Of a DNA stretch of 64,000 nt, positions 12,818 through 24,900 are shown piece by piece. A model generated the notes under the pieces. That model ran no database searches. It was not told where the DNA came from and saw only the letters and a program-made list of their open reading frames with translations. Every line of letters starts with the position of its first letter. Position 1 is the first letter of the stretch. The DNA lies in contig JH720396.1 in NCBI GenBank assembly GCA_000231825.2, positions 62,001 through 126,000 on the forward strand. The letters run 5' to 3'. This DNA comes from Tetrahymena elliotti 4EA. Its lineage: Eukaryota > Ciliophora > Oligohymenophorea > Hymenostomatida > Tetrahymenidae. A program made the translations under genes and the position numbers.

Positions 12818-15800
12818 ATGAAAAAGGGACAATATCTGTTTGAAAATTTAGAGGATGTAATTTATTAGCTAATATTAATTAAACATTAATTCAGTTTGAA
12901 AATTCTTTTTTTATGATAGTTTTTAGACTCCTCTTAATCCACTCACACTGATATCTGTATTGAACTATTGTAAATTAATATAATTTTTTAGTTTTCATTA
13001 TCAAATTTTAATTTTAATTTTTAAAAATAATCTAAATGATTTATTTCTTTAAATAAAAAAGATTTATCTCCTTCTCTCATAACTTTTAATAATACTTTTT
13101 TGCAATTATTATTTTATTTTTCAAAAGGTATTAATCAATTGGAGCATAGAGAGTATCAGACTTAAGTTCTGGTTTATCAAAGTGTATTTAATTGCATTCT
13201 CTTATACTTAATCTCGAGTAAATATTGAATTTATTTTTTTTGTAGATAAGAAATTAGAAGAAATTGTTTAATCAATAAAAACTAATTTAATAATTTTTAA
13301 TTTATCATTCATTGTTATTATAAAAGATCTACTCAGTTAGAAGCATAAGATGCCTCATGTTTGGCATCTGGACTTTCAAGTTATGCTAATCTCTAAAATT
13401 TACAAATACTTTTAGGGTAAAAAAAATTTACTTGATTATTTTAATATAAAATAATTGTTAATAAATTAAATTTTCACTAAAGAGAAAATGATATTTGTGA
13501 TGAAGGTATATCTTCTTTAGGATAATCTTTGAAGAAACTCTCTAAACTTAGATCTTTATCTTTAGATTTAAAGTAAAAAAAATACAATATAATGTTAATT
13601 TTAAAAATTATATATTTTTTCTTATCTTTACTTTGATAATATAAAAAGGTAAAATAATATCAAAGAATCTGGAATTCAATAATTAGTATCTTCATTATCT
13701 AACTGCTAAAACCTTACATCCTTTGAATTGAATCTCTAGTACAAAAATTTATTTTACTTAATAGAACTATTTATAGATTTATTTTAACAAAACTTAAATC
13801 ATGTATGTGTGGATATATTTTTATTATAATTATTTCTCTATTAATAAAGCAATAGCAATATAGGGGATGTTTTTGTATTATATATAGCAAATGGATTATC
13901 AGAATGGCCTAATCTCTAAAATTTAAAACTTGGGTTTAAGTAAATTTGATATGTTTATATGAGTTAAAAAACTTTGGTTTTTAAAGCAAAAATAATTTTT
14001 TTCATCTGCTTTGTTGGAAAAATCCTATTGATATCCAATAATTTACTTAAATATTTAAAATATCAAAAGGGAAAATTAATTGGAAATTTAGGCTGCCAAA
14101 AATTTAGGTTTTGGATTATCAAGATGTAGAAATCTCTAAACTTTAGATCTTGATTTAACGTAATAAAAATGATGATTCTCTTTGTTTTGATTTTAAAATT
14201 TAAATTTATCAATTATCATTTAAAGTAAAAAAATATATTTTTATTTGAAAGGAAAAATCCGATTGGTGATGAAGGAATATCAATTTTAGGTGAAGGATTA
14301 GTAAAGTGTACTAATCTTTAAACTTTGGTTTTAGTTTTAAAGTATTTCATTTTTATCACATTAGATTGTTATTTGATTTGATTTAAAAAAACTAAATTAT
14401 TTAAAAATTTTAAAAACTCTTTTGACCTTAATTTTGACTTTATTTTTTCATTTTTTTTTATGATTTTTAATTATATTACATATAAAAAGTGAAAACAACA
14501 TTGAAGAAACTGGTGCTTCAAATTTAGGTTCTTCATTGTAATGCTGTACCAATCTCTAAAAATTAATATTAAGTTTGGAGTAAAAAAATTTTTTATTAAA
14601 GTTAGTATCTATTTATTTGATATTATTTTTTTTGAATTAAAGCTCTAACAATATCAGAAAGAGTGGGACATAAAGCTTATGTTAAAGTTTAGCAAATAAT
14701 AGTAAGCTATAAAATTTAGAATTAGTTCTTTGGTAATAAAAATTATTTTCTTACTTAAAATTTTAAATTAGTAACATTTGATTCTCACATTCTTTTTTAA
14801 CTTTCCAAAAAATATTTAAATTAATTTTTTAAATGAAATAAAGCTCAAATAATATTGAGGGGGAATTTGATTTCGAATCCTCTCTAGCTAGGAGCACTAG
14901 TATCTAAGTTTTAAAACTCTTCTTTTGGTAATTTTTTTAGATTTAATAAATAATTTATGTTTAAAGTAGTACTTTGATATCAAAATAAAGTCTCAAATTA
15001 GGTTTCTGCCAAAATTACTCAATTAAAATTATATCTATCATTTTTTATTTTATTTGTATGTTTGTTTTATAAATTTACAGGTATAACTAATTAGGCATAG
15101 AAGGAGCTTTATCCTTAGGTTCAAGTTTAGCAAAAAGCAACACAATTTAAACTTTATTACTTGATCTTAAGTAAAAAGAATATTCATACTTTTATTTAAA
15201 TTTTTTATCCTAAGTTTATTTAAAATAAGATGGCAAATTAAAACATTTTTTTATCATAAAATATTTATTTATTGATATTAATTAAAAACTTATTCATTTT
15301 ATTTTTATAATTATTAGCGAAACTAATATTGGAGATGAAGGTCTCAAAGGCTTAGTTTCTTTTCTATCAAAATGCATCAGTCTATCCAATTTAACACTTG
15401 AACTCTAGTATGTTTTTGTTGGATATAAATAAACAAACTCTTTATTTATTCACATATTATTTAATGAGATATTTATTTTTAACTTTTTAAAAGAAACAAC
15501 ACTATAAGTAACAGTGGTGTTGCTGGTTTAAGTTCAAGTCTTAAAGACTTTAATAATCTTTAAATTTTGAATCTCAACTTAGGGTAAGCATGAATAAATT
15601 ATTTTATAAGAATAATCCTAATTTGTTTTAATTAAATTAAAGAAACAATAATATTGAGAAAGATGGATTTTAAAAGTTAGGTAATGCTTTGGCAAAATGT
15701 AACAACTTATTAAATTTGGAGCTTGAAATTAAGTAAAATAAAATTTAATTTTAAATAATAAAATAATTATTTTTCTTTCATAGTCTATTAAAATAATTTA

Positions 15801-16103
15801 TTTATCCTTTGAATTTTAAAATAGCACTAACCAAATTGATAACGAAGGAGCTGAAATTTTTACATCTGCTTTAAAAAATTGCAATAAACTTTAATTCTTA
15901 TATCTAAATCTATAGTAAGTATTTTTATTATCAAAAAAATGAAATAAAAATATTTAATTGATAAGAATCAACAATCTAAATACATTTTGTAAAGTAATAA
16001 TTAGATTAGTTATGCTGTTTAGAAAAAAGTCAGAAACTAACTGCAAAAGATAAAAGGTTTGGTAATCTTTATTAACCATATAGGAGATGATGAGGATGAT
16101 TGA
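12818..16103 (+). CDS. Leucine-rich-repeat protein, one repeat per exon
   Basis: First exon MKKGQYLFENLED, then a short second exon, followed by about 15 exons between 13138 and 15915. Each encodes one LRR of the RNase-inhibitor type, 26-29 residues, pattern NxIxxxGxxxLxxxLxxCxxLxxLxLxL (for example EETGASNLGSSL, KESGIQQLVSSLSNC, DNEGAEIFTSALKNC). Introns of about 70-170 bases fall at almost the same point and phase in every repeat, just after the LxLxL strand. The last exon ends KKVRNQLQKIKGL...GDDEDD before TGA 16101-16103. No catalytic domain is seen; a protein-interaction role is inferred from the fold. Similar LRR arrays occur beside kinase domains in ciliates, but no kinase is visible here. 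Exact splice sites of the first two exons are uncertain. Confidence 0.78.
13138..15915 (+). repeat. Tandem one-LRR-per-exon array (about 15 units)
   Basis: Repeated exon-intron modules of roughly 150-250 bases. The exon parts are alike and in the same phase; the introns look unrelated to each other. Units begin near 13140, 13328, 13485, 13650, 13853, 14068, 14256, 14493, 14643, 14845, 15082, 15318, 15497, 15645 and 15824. Confidence 0.75.
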
Positions 16104-16638
16104 TGACAAATATTTTTACTCACAACAAAATAATCACAATTAAAAAATAAAACCATTTTTTTATATGTTGAATAAACAATAAGTCAATCCATTTAGTAAT
16201 TTATATGCTAAATATTTGTTGTAAGCTTCTTTTGTCCAAATTTTTGGTGATCTTATCTTATCAAAATCTTTTATTTAATTATATTTTAAAGTTTTATCTT
16301 TTAGTAAATTGTATTTTATAGAATAATTTTTAAAAAATAAAAACTGATTAAAAGTTTTTAAATTTGAATAAGTGGATATTGGTTTTTATTAACAAGCATA
16401 AAAACTTTTAAAATGAATTAAAAAACTAATCTAAATAATTGAAAAAGTGAAAAATTACTGAAATTAATTTTTCAGACAAAATCAAAAAGCTTAATAAGTG
16501 TTATATATTTAGAAAGGAAACAATATTTAAATCCAATTAAAATGCACAAATAAAAATTATTTGTTGAACAAAATAAATAAATTTAATATTTTTAATGAAA
16601 AAAATTATCAAATTTATTGATGAAAATTTTTATTTTGA
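16104..16638. other. Intergenic region between convergent 3' ends
   Basis: About 535 bases of AT-rich DNA between two convergent genes. No gene or repeat is seen; it should contain both 3' UTRs and polyadenylation sites. Confidence 0.6.
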
Positions 16639-18349
16639 TCAGAAAAATTAATATGAGCTTTATTTTTCTTTATAAATTTTATCAAATGCAGCCAAAATAT
16701 CTTCATCATTGATCATATCTCTATTTTAATGAATACAATTATAAGCACTTTCGTTTGTAACATTTTCTAAGTCAGCACCGCTTAAACCTTCACTTTTACT
16801 GGCTATATCTTGTAATGTTTATTCATTTACTTTTTATTTTTTCTATTGAATTTAAAATTAAGATATTTAGTAAATTTATATTTTGGTTCAATAAAAAATG
16901 TATTTACATTTCTAAGATGAACTTAAAGGATACCTTTTCTTTCTTCTTCATCAGGAAGATTTACTTTAATTTTTGTATCAAATCTACCTGAACGAAGAAG
17001 AGCATCATCTATAAGCTAAAGTCTATTTGTTGCTGCAATAACAACAATATTTTCCATCTATTAGAATCCATCCATTTCGGTGAGGAGCTTAATTGATTGA
17101 TTAAAGATATCATTATAAATTGAATTTTTTGAATTTAAAATACTTAATTCAAGGTTGTAGCTCTTTCCATTTCAGCACCTTACTGTTCTGAGTCTTTATT
17201 TTTTCTTCTTGAACCTACACCATCTATTTCATCTATAAAAATGATACAAGGAGCGAATTTTCTTGCCTTTTAAAATAAATCTCTAACTCTCTTAGCACCA
17301 ACACCAACATACATTTCTACGAATTCACTTGCTGTTGTGAAAATGAAGCTAGCATTTGATTCACCAGCAGTGGCTTTTGCTAACATTGTTTTACCAGTTC
17401 CTAATATAAAATTAATAAGTAATTCTTCAAATGAAAAGAAAACAATAATACCTGGAGGACCATAAATTAAAACACCCTTTCTCAGTCTAGCTCCTACAGC
17501 TTGATATCTTTTAATATATTTGATAAAATTATATGACTAAATTTTTAAAAATATTTGGTAATACTTTAAAGGATGTTTTAAATAATCGATAATTTCTTAA
17601 AGCTAAGTTTTAGCATGATTTAAACCATAAATCTAATCAAACTTCACTTTTACTCTCATTTCATCATCAATAGGTTTAATTTCTCTTTCTGGCATAATAT
17701 ATCTAATTAATTAATTCATACATTTATTTATTAATAAATCTCATCTTTTTAATTTGTTTACTTTGTTGCCAATTTAAATGTAAGATAAGCACTGGCAAGA
17801 GTGACTAATATATTTGCAATATTGATTCCTTTATTTTTTTCGATGCTTGAGAAAACTATTTCAGGCTTTTCCCTATATTAATTAGATATTTTTTAGCTTT
17901 CAAATTTTAAATTATGTTTTAAAATTGCAATATTCTATTTTAAATTTCTTTCAATATTTTCTTTATTGATCAAATTCTACAAAATGTATGCATTTACTTA
18001 AGCAAAAGGAAAAGTCTATCTTTAGAGAGCATTGAAGCGTCTGTCTAATAATAAATATTGCTATTAGATGATCTAAATAAAAGATTTTTGCCTTCAACTA
18101 AAACCTTTTATTTTTATATTTTTAATTTAAATATGAATCAGTTAGGCAATTTATTTAGTTACCTCTGATATTATATTTTAAGATAGGGCCAACAAGAAGT
18201 AGCTGAGCTTAACTTTTGGGATAGACTATGCTTTACTTGCTTTGCCTAAGAAATAAAATGATATCACTAATGCTATACCAGCATAAACTGATTTGTTGTT
18301 TGAGAAAGTTTTTTTTAATTTCTTAATCCAGCTTTTTAAAAACTACATG
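16639..18349 (-). CDS. FtsH-type membrane AAA ATPase lacking the metallopeptidase domain
   Basis: N-terminus [15 protein letters not shown], then a first membrane segment ([15 protein letters not shown]), an intermembrane-type region, and a second membrane segment near 17840-17760 ([15 protein letters not shown]). The AAA module follows. FtsH-like entry: [13 protein letters not shown] and [12 protein letters not shown]. Walker A GPPGTGKT is split by an intron at 17448-17405. The pore loop is [18 protein letters not shown], Walker B IIFIDEID, then [20 protein letters not shown] with sensor and arginine-finger residues, and the lid [15 protein letters not shown]. The protein ends 15-20 residues after the lid (DKIYKEKQSSYQFF, TGA 16641-16639). 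FtsH/YME1/AFG3 proteases go on for some 200 residues of M41 peptidase with HExxH; none is present. It probably acts as a membrane-bound unfoldase or as a partner of an active FtsH, in mitochondria by analogy. An upstream 5' exon cannot be excluded. Confidence 0.82.
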
Positions 18350-19005
18350 ATTGCTTGCTATTATTTGTTAAAATTTTGAAGAATTAATTTGGTTGCTTTA
18401 TTATTAGATAGTATATCTAAGGTTTAACAATTTCAAAATCTTTTTCTTGCTTGGTATTTTAATTATTATTTTTGTTACAAGTTTATCAAATTTAATACTA
18501 TCAAAACCTAATACACCCTTAATTTGTATTATTTTTGGGAATATTCTCTATGATTCTTTAGATGTTAATCGACATCAACTAATGAATCTAATAATATACG
18601 TCATCAAATTATTTTAATTATATTTATAATTAAATTGGCAGTAGAGCTAAAAAATATATTAGTTCAATATTAAATTAATACAAATTCTAAAATTTTCAAC
18701 TCTACCCAACTAACAAAATTCATTAATTGAAAACAATATTTTATTTTAGAATTTTATTTTTTAAGATTCTTTTTTCATTTCTTTCTTTATTCTAATTTTT
18801 TTTTTCTATTTGAAATAAAAGATTAAAATTTTTTTATTTTTTATTTGGAAGGAAAAATATTTTTATTTGAAAAAAGTTTTGGATTAAATAAGATAAAAAT
18901 TAAATATGTTAGTTGAAGAAACTAAATACTAACAGACACATTGTAAATACTTGGTAAAAATGCATTATATAGTAATTATTTTAAATATGTCTTTTATTTT
19001 ATTGA
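18350..19005. other. Intergenic region, possible undetected 5' exon
   Basis: About 650 bases between the AAA ATPase start and the 3' end of the next minus-strand gene. On the minus strand around 18610-18480 a short frame starting MSINIQRIIENIPKNN reads like protein, but I found no splice that joins it in frame to the ATPase. Nothing else is seen. Confidence 0.45.
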
Positions 19006-20790
19006 TCATTATTGAATCTCTTCAATAGGTTCTGGAAGTTTGAAATTTAGTTTTTCTGGATCAGTAAAATCTTCAAGGTCTATTAATTCATTTTCTTCAG
19101 TGCACTTCTCAGTACAGGTGTGATTTATGAAAAACTTGAAGATTCCTAAATATCCCTAATTCTACAAATTAGGAAGACTTTTTACATCTAATGAGTAAAC
19201 TAGGGGTTTGAATATTTCGTTTTTATTTGGTGGATGAGAGTAGTTTGCAACCATATAATGGCCAAAAGTTCTTTAATATGATTAATGCCCAATCATTTAT
19301 TTATGTAATCCAATAGCATCAAAAGTGATTTCTTAAAAGCTAGCATTCTTCTTATAATTACTTAGGTCTTTCTGGAAAGGCTAACTTGAAAAGAAAATCT
19401 TTTAATTTTCAATTTCTACTTCATAAATACAGAAATCAACTATTTTCTCTTTTTCGAATATTTATTAAGCTATGATGATATCCTTATTTAGATTGATGTA
19501 ATATTCTAAGTCATTTTTCTCACTTCTTTTTATTTTCATAGGTATCTTACCAACTCTTTATTAGCCATTTTCTGCCAATTTGAAAACATAATTAGTATTA
19601 CCTTATGCAAATGGATGATTATCAACAGTAAGTTTAACCTCTTTATTAGTTTGGGAAATTATTAATGGCTAATCCCATCTTACGACATTTAGATACTCTT
19701 CATCTTTTTTGATGTTAAAATCATATCTGATAGCTTTAATTGAATCAGAAGTTAAATTATCTTTGATCACAAGGCTCTTTATTTTATCTTTGATTCCTTA
19801 AATACTAAATAGACTATGTTTTTCTTTTTCTTTATCTTAAACTTAAAATTCCTTTACTTCTACCTCTTCGTCTACTGCTTCAGCTCCTCTTTCTCTCAAA
19901 GATTTATTAGCATTCATTATTTCATCATACTTTTACTTAAACTCATAATTGCTTCTGTTGAATTAAGTATTACTTAGCATATTTTAGACTACTTAATAGT
20001 ACAACTTACTGGTATCTATTTGTTAAACTCCTTCTTCTTCTTAATTCTTAATGAGTGTTTCCAAAGCTGTTTTTACAATAAATTTTCCAAAATCTTTTAC
20101 CGAGCTTCCTAATTCACCTTATTGGATTTCAACTCCAGTATGCTTTTTGTATTCCAATGAAAGCTTACCCATCATTTTATCAGTATAAGAATTTATACGA
20201 GCAGAGTATAGCTTGATCTTCTTTTAAGCAAAGATTTTCATAAAGTGCTCTAAATCTTCCCCACTTGGATCCCCATTAGGATAACTATCTCCACTTCCAC
20301 AATCATTATAGTCCTTGCCATGTCCAGGTGCGTCTGCAATAAAAACTGCATATCTAGCTCCACTAGCCCAATCTTATTCTAAAGCATTCTTAAATCCTCC
20401 AAAAACATCTTCAGGTAAATCGCCTCCGCCAGCAGCACTTACACCAGAAACAAATTTTTTAAATTAACGCCAATTAGTTGAGAAAGGGGATATTGAAAAC
20501 CTTATTTTTCCATCCTAGATATCTCTATATCCACAAAAGCAGAGACGGATACAACTAGTTTTGAATTATTGTTTTATTTATTTAACAATAGCAAAGATTT
20601 CATTTTTGACAGCAGTGATCCAGCTTCCCATAGATCCTGTACAGTCAACAATAAACATCAAATCTAACTCTGATTTAGGTAACATAGAATACATGTATGA
20701 ATTGTATGTTTACACATCACTAGCTAAGCCTGAGAGTGTTTTTTGATAAATACTATTTGTTAATTTTTATTCTTCAAATAGAGATTTCAT
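19006..20790 (-). CDS. vWA domain protein with degenerate alpha-kinase domain (VwkA-like)
   Basis: Single-exon gene of 594 codons plus TGA. Residues about 40-230 form a von Willebrand A domain with an intact metal site: DCTGSMGSW, then GGGDLPEDVFGG and VFIADAPGHG. The C-terminal third matches the alpha-kinase fold, seen in Dictyostelium as vWA-alpha-kinase (VwkA). Matching parts are a PFQKDLSNYKKN segment, a FGHYMVAN segment and the Gly-rich/zinc tail GYLGIFKFFINHTCTEKC. Active alpha-kinases carry a DxQG motif before the Gly-rich loop. Here that position reads LVYSLDVKSLPN, so the catalytic Asp/Gln pair seems lost or moved. It may be an inactive or divergent kinase, or a scaffold. The start is the first ATG after a run of A and T and gives MKSLFEEQKL. 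Fold assignment is good for vWA and moderate for the kinase. Confidence 0.82.
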
Positions 20791-21907
20791 TTAATTTGTT
20801 TGAAAATAGTTTTTTTTTTTTTGATACTTTTTAGATAGATATGTTTGTTTTATCTTTTTATATTTTATAACAATTTTAATTTTTAATTAAAATCCAGTAT
20901 TCAAAATATAAAAAGAAATAAAGTGTCTATAGAAAGGATTTAATTAAAAATCTATAAAATAAGTAGATACTTCATAAATCAACAAATTTTGCAAGATTAT
21001 CTGATATCCACTTAATATTTCAAACAAGAAAATCTTTTTAGGAAATTTATCATGTAAAATAAAATTTAGATCAATATTTTTTCCTTTATAAGTTTCATAT
21101 TCATTCTTTGATTATCATAAATGAAGAAGAAAAATACTTTTTTGATCTTTTTAAATATCTATTTGATATTTTATATTATGATCAAATAGATATTAATAAT
21201 TAAGGATTAAATCGATATGAATTACTATTTTTTTTTATTCTTTTTTCATTAAGATTTTTTAAAAAGTTTTACAAATATACAGAAGAAAAAAAATGAAAGA
21301 AAGACTTTTATTATTTAATAATTTAAAAGAAAAAATTTAAAATTGAAACAAATAATAAAATACAAAAGTTTAATACATAAAAGTATTTTTATAGAATATT
21401 TTTGTATTATTTTTGTTATATTATTTTATTCTTATACCTGCTTTGAGGAAAGTTTTACATTTGTTTTATTATTATTTTTTAAATTGGTAAGATTGATTGA
21501 AATTGTTACATTTTAATTGATTTTTTGAATATGCAGAATTAAAATTTTTTAAATATTAAATAAGTCTACCAAATAATAAAGGAATTGTATTAAGTTAATT
21601 TTGAATTATTTTAAATAAAAATAATTAAATTTTTTATAATTTAATTAGTTGAAAGGTCAGATTAGATAGACTGATCTTTTATGTGTTAATTAATTACTTA
21701 TAATTTTCCAAAATTAAATGTTAAATTAATTTAAAATCCAAATTATATAAGAATAGAAAGAAAAGAGAAAGTAATATCTTTTTATTTTAATTATTTAAAG
21801 ACATAATTATTCATTCATTTTATTTTTTATTCATTAAAAAAAGTTTAAGAAATCTTACTCCTCCTCAAAATATTTTGCTTGAATGATTTTGTCTTCACCA
21901 ACCTTAC
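20791..21907. other. Intergenic region with a hairpin
   Basis: About 1.1 kb of AT-rich DNA between two minus-strand genes. No exon is seen apart from a possible alternative 3' end of the neighbouring gene near 21811-21853. It contains the inverted repeat listed separately. Confidence 0.55.
21154..21194. repeat. Perfect 14-bp inverted repeat with 13-base loop
   Basis: Left arm AATATCTATTTGAT (21154-21167) and right arm ATCAAATAGATATT (21181-21194) are exact reverse complements. It lies upstream of the vWA gene and downstream of the RRM-like gene. It could fold as RNA or serve as a dyad protein site; chance is possible in such AT-rich DNA. Confidence 0.7.
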
Positions 21908-24900
21908 TCACACAGGTTCAGGAGGAGGAGTTGGTGGTGATGGAGGTGTTGGTGGTGTTGAGGGTGTGTTTGGAGCTTGTTCTTATGGTGGTTAAGGAGC
22001 ATGTTGGTTACTTGGATTGATGAGCTCTTTAAGTAGTTAAAGCCTTTTTTCTTCTTATGTGGGTTAGGATACAGCTGGTTTAGCTTACTATTCTGCTGGG
22101 TTAATAACTGGCTAAGCACCTTAAATTATTCCCATTTAATTAGATGGATATTATTAAATAATTGTAGGTATTTATTGTGGTACTCCTAAAGTTTAGTTTT
22201 ATGTTGGCTAAATGATTTATCCAGGTTGGATCATATTTTGATTTACTACAGTCATATGGGGGTGAGGATGAATAATCTATTAAGGAGGTTAACCGAAAAC
22301 TAAAGTTTAGATAGTAGGCTATCCATAAACTAAAGGTTAGGGTTGCTTTCCTTAAATAATTTAATGTTGTGGAATCTATTAAACATTTTACATTTATATT
22401 TAAGCCCCTTAAATTCTATAACCATGAGCTTATCCATATAATGGTTATTATCCTAATACAATCTAAGGTTGCTAAACCATGTTAGGCTATACTTATTAAA
22501 CTATAGTAGGTATAACCTATCCAGTCTAAGGGTTTTATATCATTCCATAAGGTACAGGCTAGGATTATATTATAGCAGCTCCCTAGGAATTAGGAATTTA
22601 TTAGACCATACCCTAAAAAATTGGCTATTACATAGGTATTTGCCCTACTTAGCCTTGTATATATTAATTAACTTGAGCTTATTAAGGCAATACTTGATAA
22701 GCTTATTGATTTTATTATACTTATCCCTAAATTTATCCTGGCATAACAGGCTACATAATTTAGCTTTACTACTAAATTGGTTAAATTTATCCCATAGTTA
22801 CTAATTGAGGTTGATTAGGTTACGAAGGAAATTATTATGGAATACCTTGGTTTCTGTTAGATATTTACTATGCTTATATAACCATACCTGGAATTTACTA
22901 AGTGCCCTAAGGTATGGTGGCACTTTAATTTATTTATATTCCAATCTAAATCTACTAAACACCTTGCGATGGAATAGGTTAGATAGCTTAAGGATTTTAT
23001 ATTACCTATTGCTGTTATTATAACTAAGAATTAGGAGGAATACTGCTACTGTTTGTCAATATCTAATTAACTTAAATTTATGAGGGCTATTAACTTTATT
23101 ATTGTTATTATTGTGATTGTGCAGGTTGTGAATTTTAAAACTTTGAGCTTGTTTAGCTATCTGTTTTAGACATTTTTTTAATTTATTCGAAAGATTGAAT
23201 GTTTTGTTTACCACTGTTCTTTGAAGATTTTTCTTCCTATTAAGATAATTAATTTTTGTTATCGTTTGAACGCTTTGAACTTTATTTAGAATTATTTTAA
23301 TCTTTATCCCTATCTGAGCGATTATTTTTAGAGGAAGATTAATTTGAACCATAAATATTCATAGCCCTACTAGAATGTAATGTGCTAGAGATACCAACAT
23401 CATTTTAGACTTCTTCTTCTCTATTTTAATAGGAGTGACTATCATTTGTTGATTGAAGCATGCTAGAAGAAGATTATTTGCTTTATTACATATCTTCCTA
23501 ATACTGAATTCCTATCATACCACTACTATTCTTTAAAATGTCATTTAGCTTAACATTTGATACTCCTTTTTATTTTTGCTAATTTTAAATTTACTTTTCT
23601 TCGCTGAAATTGTTATTATTACTTTTTCTACCATCCTAATTTGTTCTCATACTTTAATAAGAATTACTATTCATTTAACTGCTTTAACGTAGTATACTCA
23701 AGGGGTCATTTTCTGACTATTTACTTCCAGAAGTTGTATTTTAATTACTTGGCTAATTGCCTGATGAATTATTATTGCTCCCGTTATTGTTATTGTTATT
23801 GTTACTGTTACTGTTACTATTATTATTATTACCATTATGAAAGCGACTACTTTGATGGTGATGATGATTGTTATTACTATTTGCATTACTATTGTTATTG
23901 CTAAAATTATTAGATTGTTAACTAGTGTTTTAATTGGAGCTATTATTGTTATTATTTCCATGAAAATTACTGAAATTATTGTTATTATTTGAATGCTATG
24001 AATTATAATTACTAAAATTATTTTTATTTTATTTGTTTGATTTGTTAAGATTTTCTTAATAAAGAAATTTATATTCTTAAAAGCTATCTTCGTCACTTAA
24101 ATCATCTGAGCTAATAAACGAGTTAGGTAATTTAATCTTCTAAAATCTTAAATTACTATTTTTATATGTAATATCTTCCTACTTAAGTTAAGCTATTTAT
24201 AAATTTATTTTTAATAAAGGATAATTTGAAACTTTAAATAAATATATTACGAGGCAATAATTAGTCCTCAAACCACTCTCTCTTCATTCTGCATTTGAAA
24301 AGCTTACAGCGTTTCAAAATATTTGATTGAACAAAGAAAATTTTATTTTTATCTTCTTTTGCCAACACATTTCTGGCAAAGCTACATTTAGGATGTATGT
24401 TACACTATTTTATTTTTCAAAAATGTTAAAAAACATAAAAAAAATAAATTCTTTATAATCAAATTACTTTGACTTTGTATTTTGGATTTATCCAATTTTA
24501 TTTGTGGAAAACAGTGCAAGCATATTCGCAATCCTCAACACTTTCAAACTAAGCAATAGTGCAGTATTGGTTTTTGATGTATGTAGGCTCCTCAACACAT
24601 TTTAGCTTTAAATGAGGATGCTTGTTTAGGATAAATTAAGATATTTATTGAGCTGTGAAATTAGGTATGTTACGGAATATACAAGCATAATAGCGTTTTA
24701 AATATTCAGGATTAGCCCTTTTATCTAGTGCCCACTTAAATTTTAAAGATCTGGGAAGGAGATTACGATTATTTTTTGTGGGTAAATCAAGTAGAGATTT
24801 ACTTACAATAAGTGCAGTAGTCTTTCTATAAAAATCAAAAATGAGAACTTTAACATTTTCAACGAAAATAATACTAAAATTTTTAACTTTTTTCTTATTT

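Noticed and set aside
15080..15120. Apparent frameshift in one LRR exon
   Set aside because: Re-reading from the acceptor as TAT-AAC-TAA-TTA-GGC restores the repeat pattern (NQLGIEG) without a shift.
22469..23023. Two adjacent plus-strand open frames rich in Leu, Tyr and Arg
   Set aside because: They mirror the Gln/Pro-rich minus-strand coding sequence; composition and repeats come from the reverse complement of CAA/CCA/TAA codons.
23641..24096. Tyr/Cys-rich plus-strand frame and Ile/Thr-rich minus-strand frame
   Set aside because: Both are other-frame readings of the Asn/Ser triplet repeat in the real minus-strand gene.
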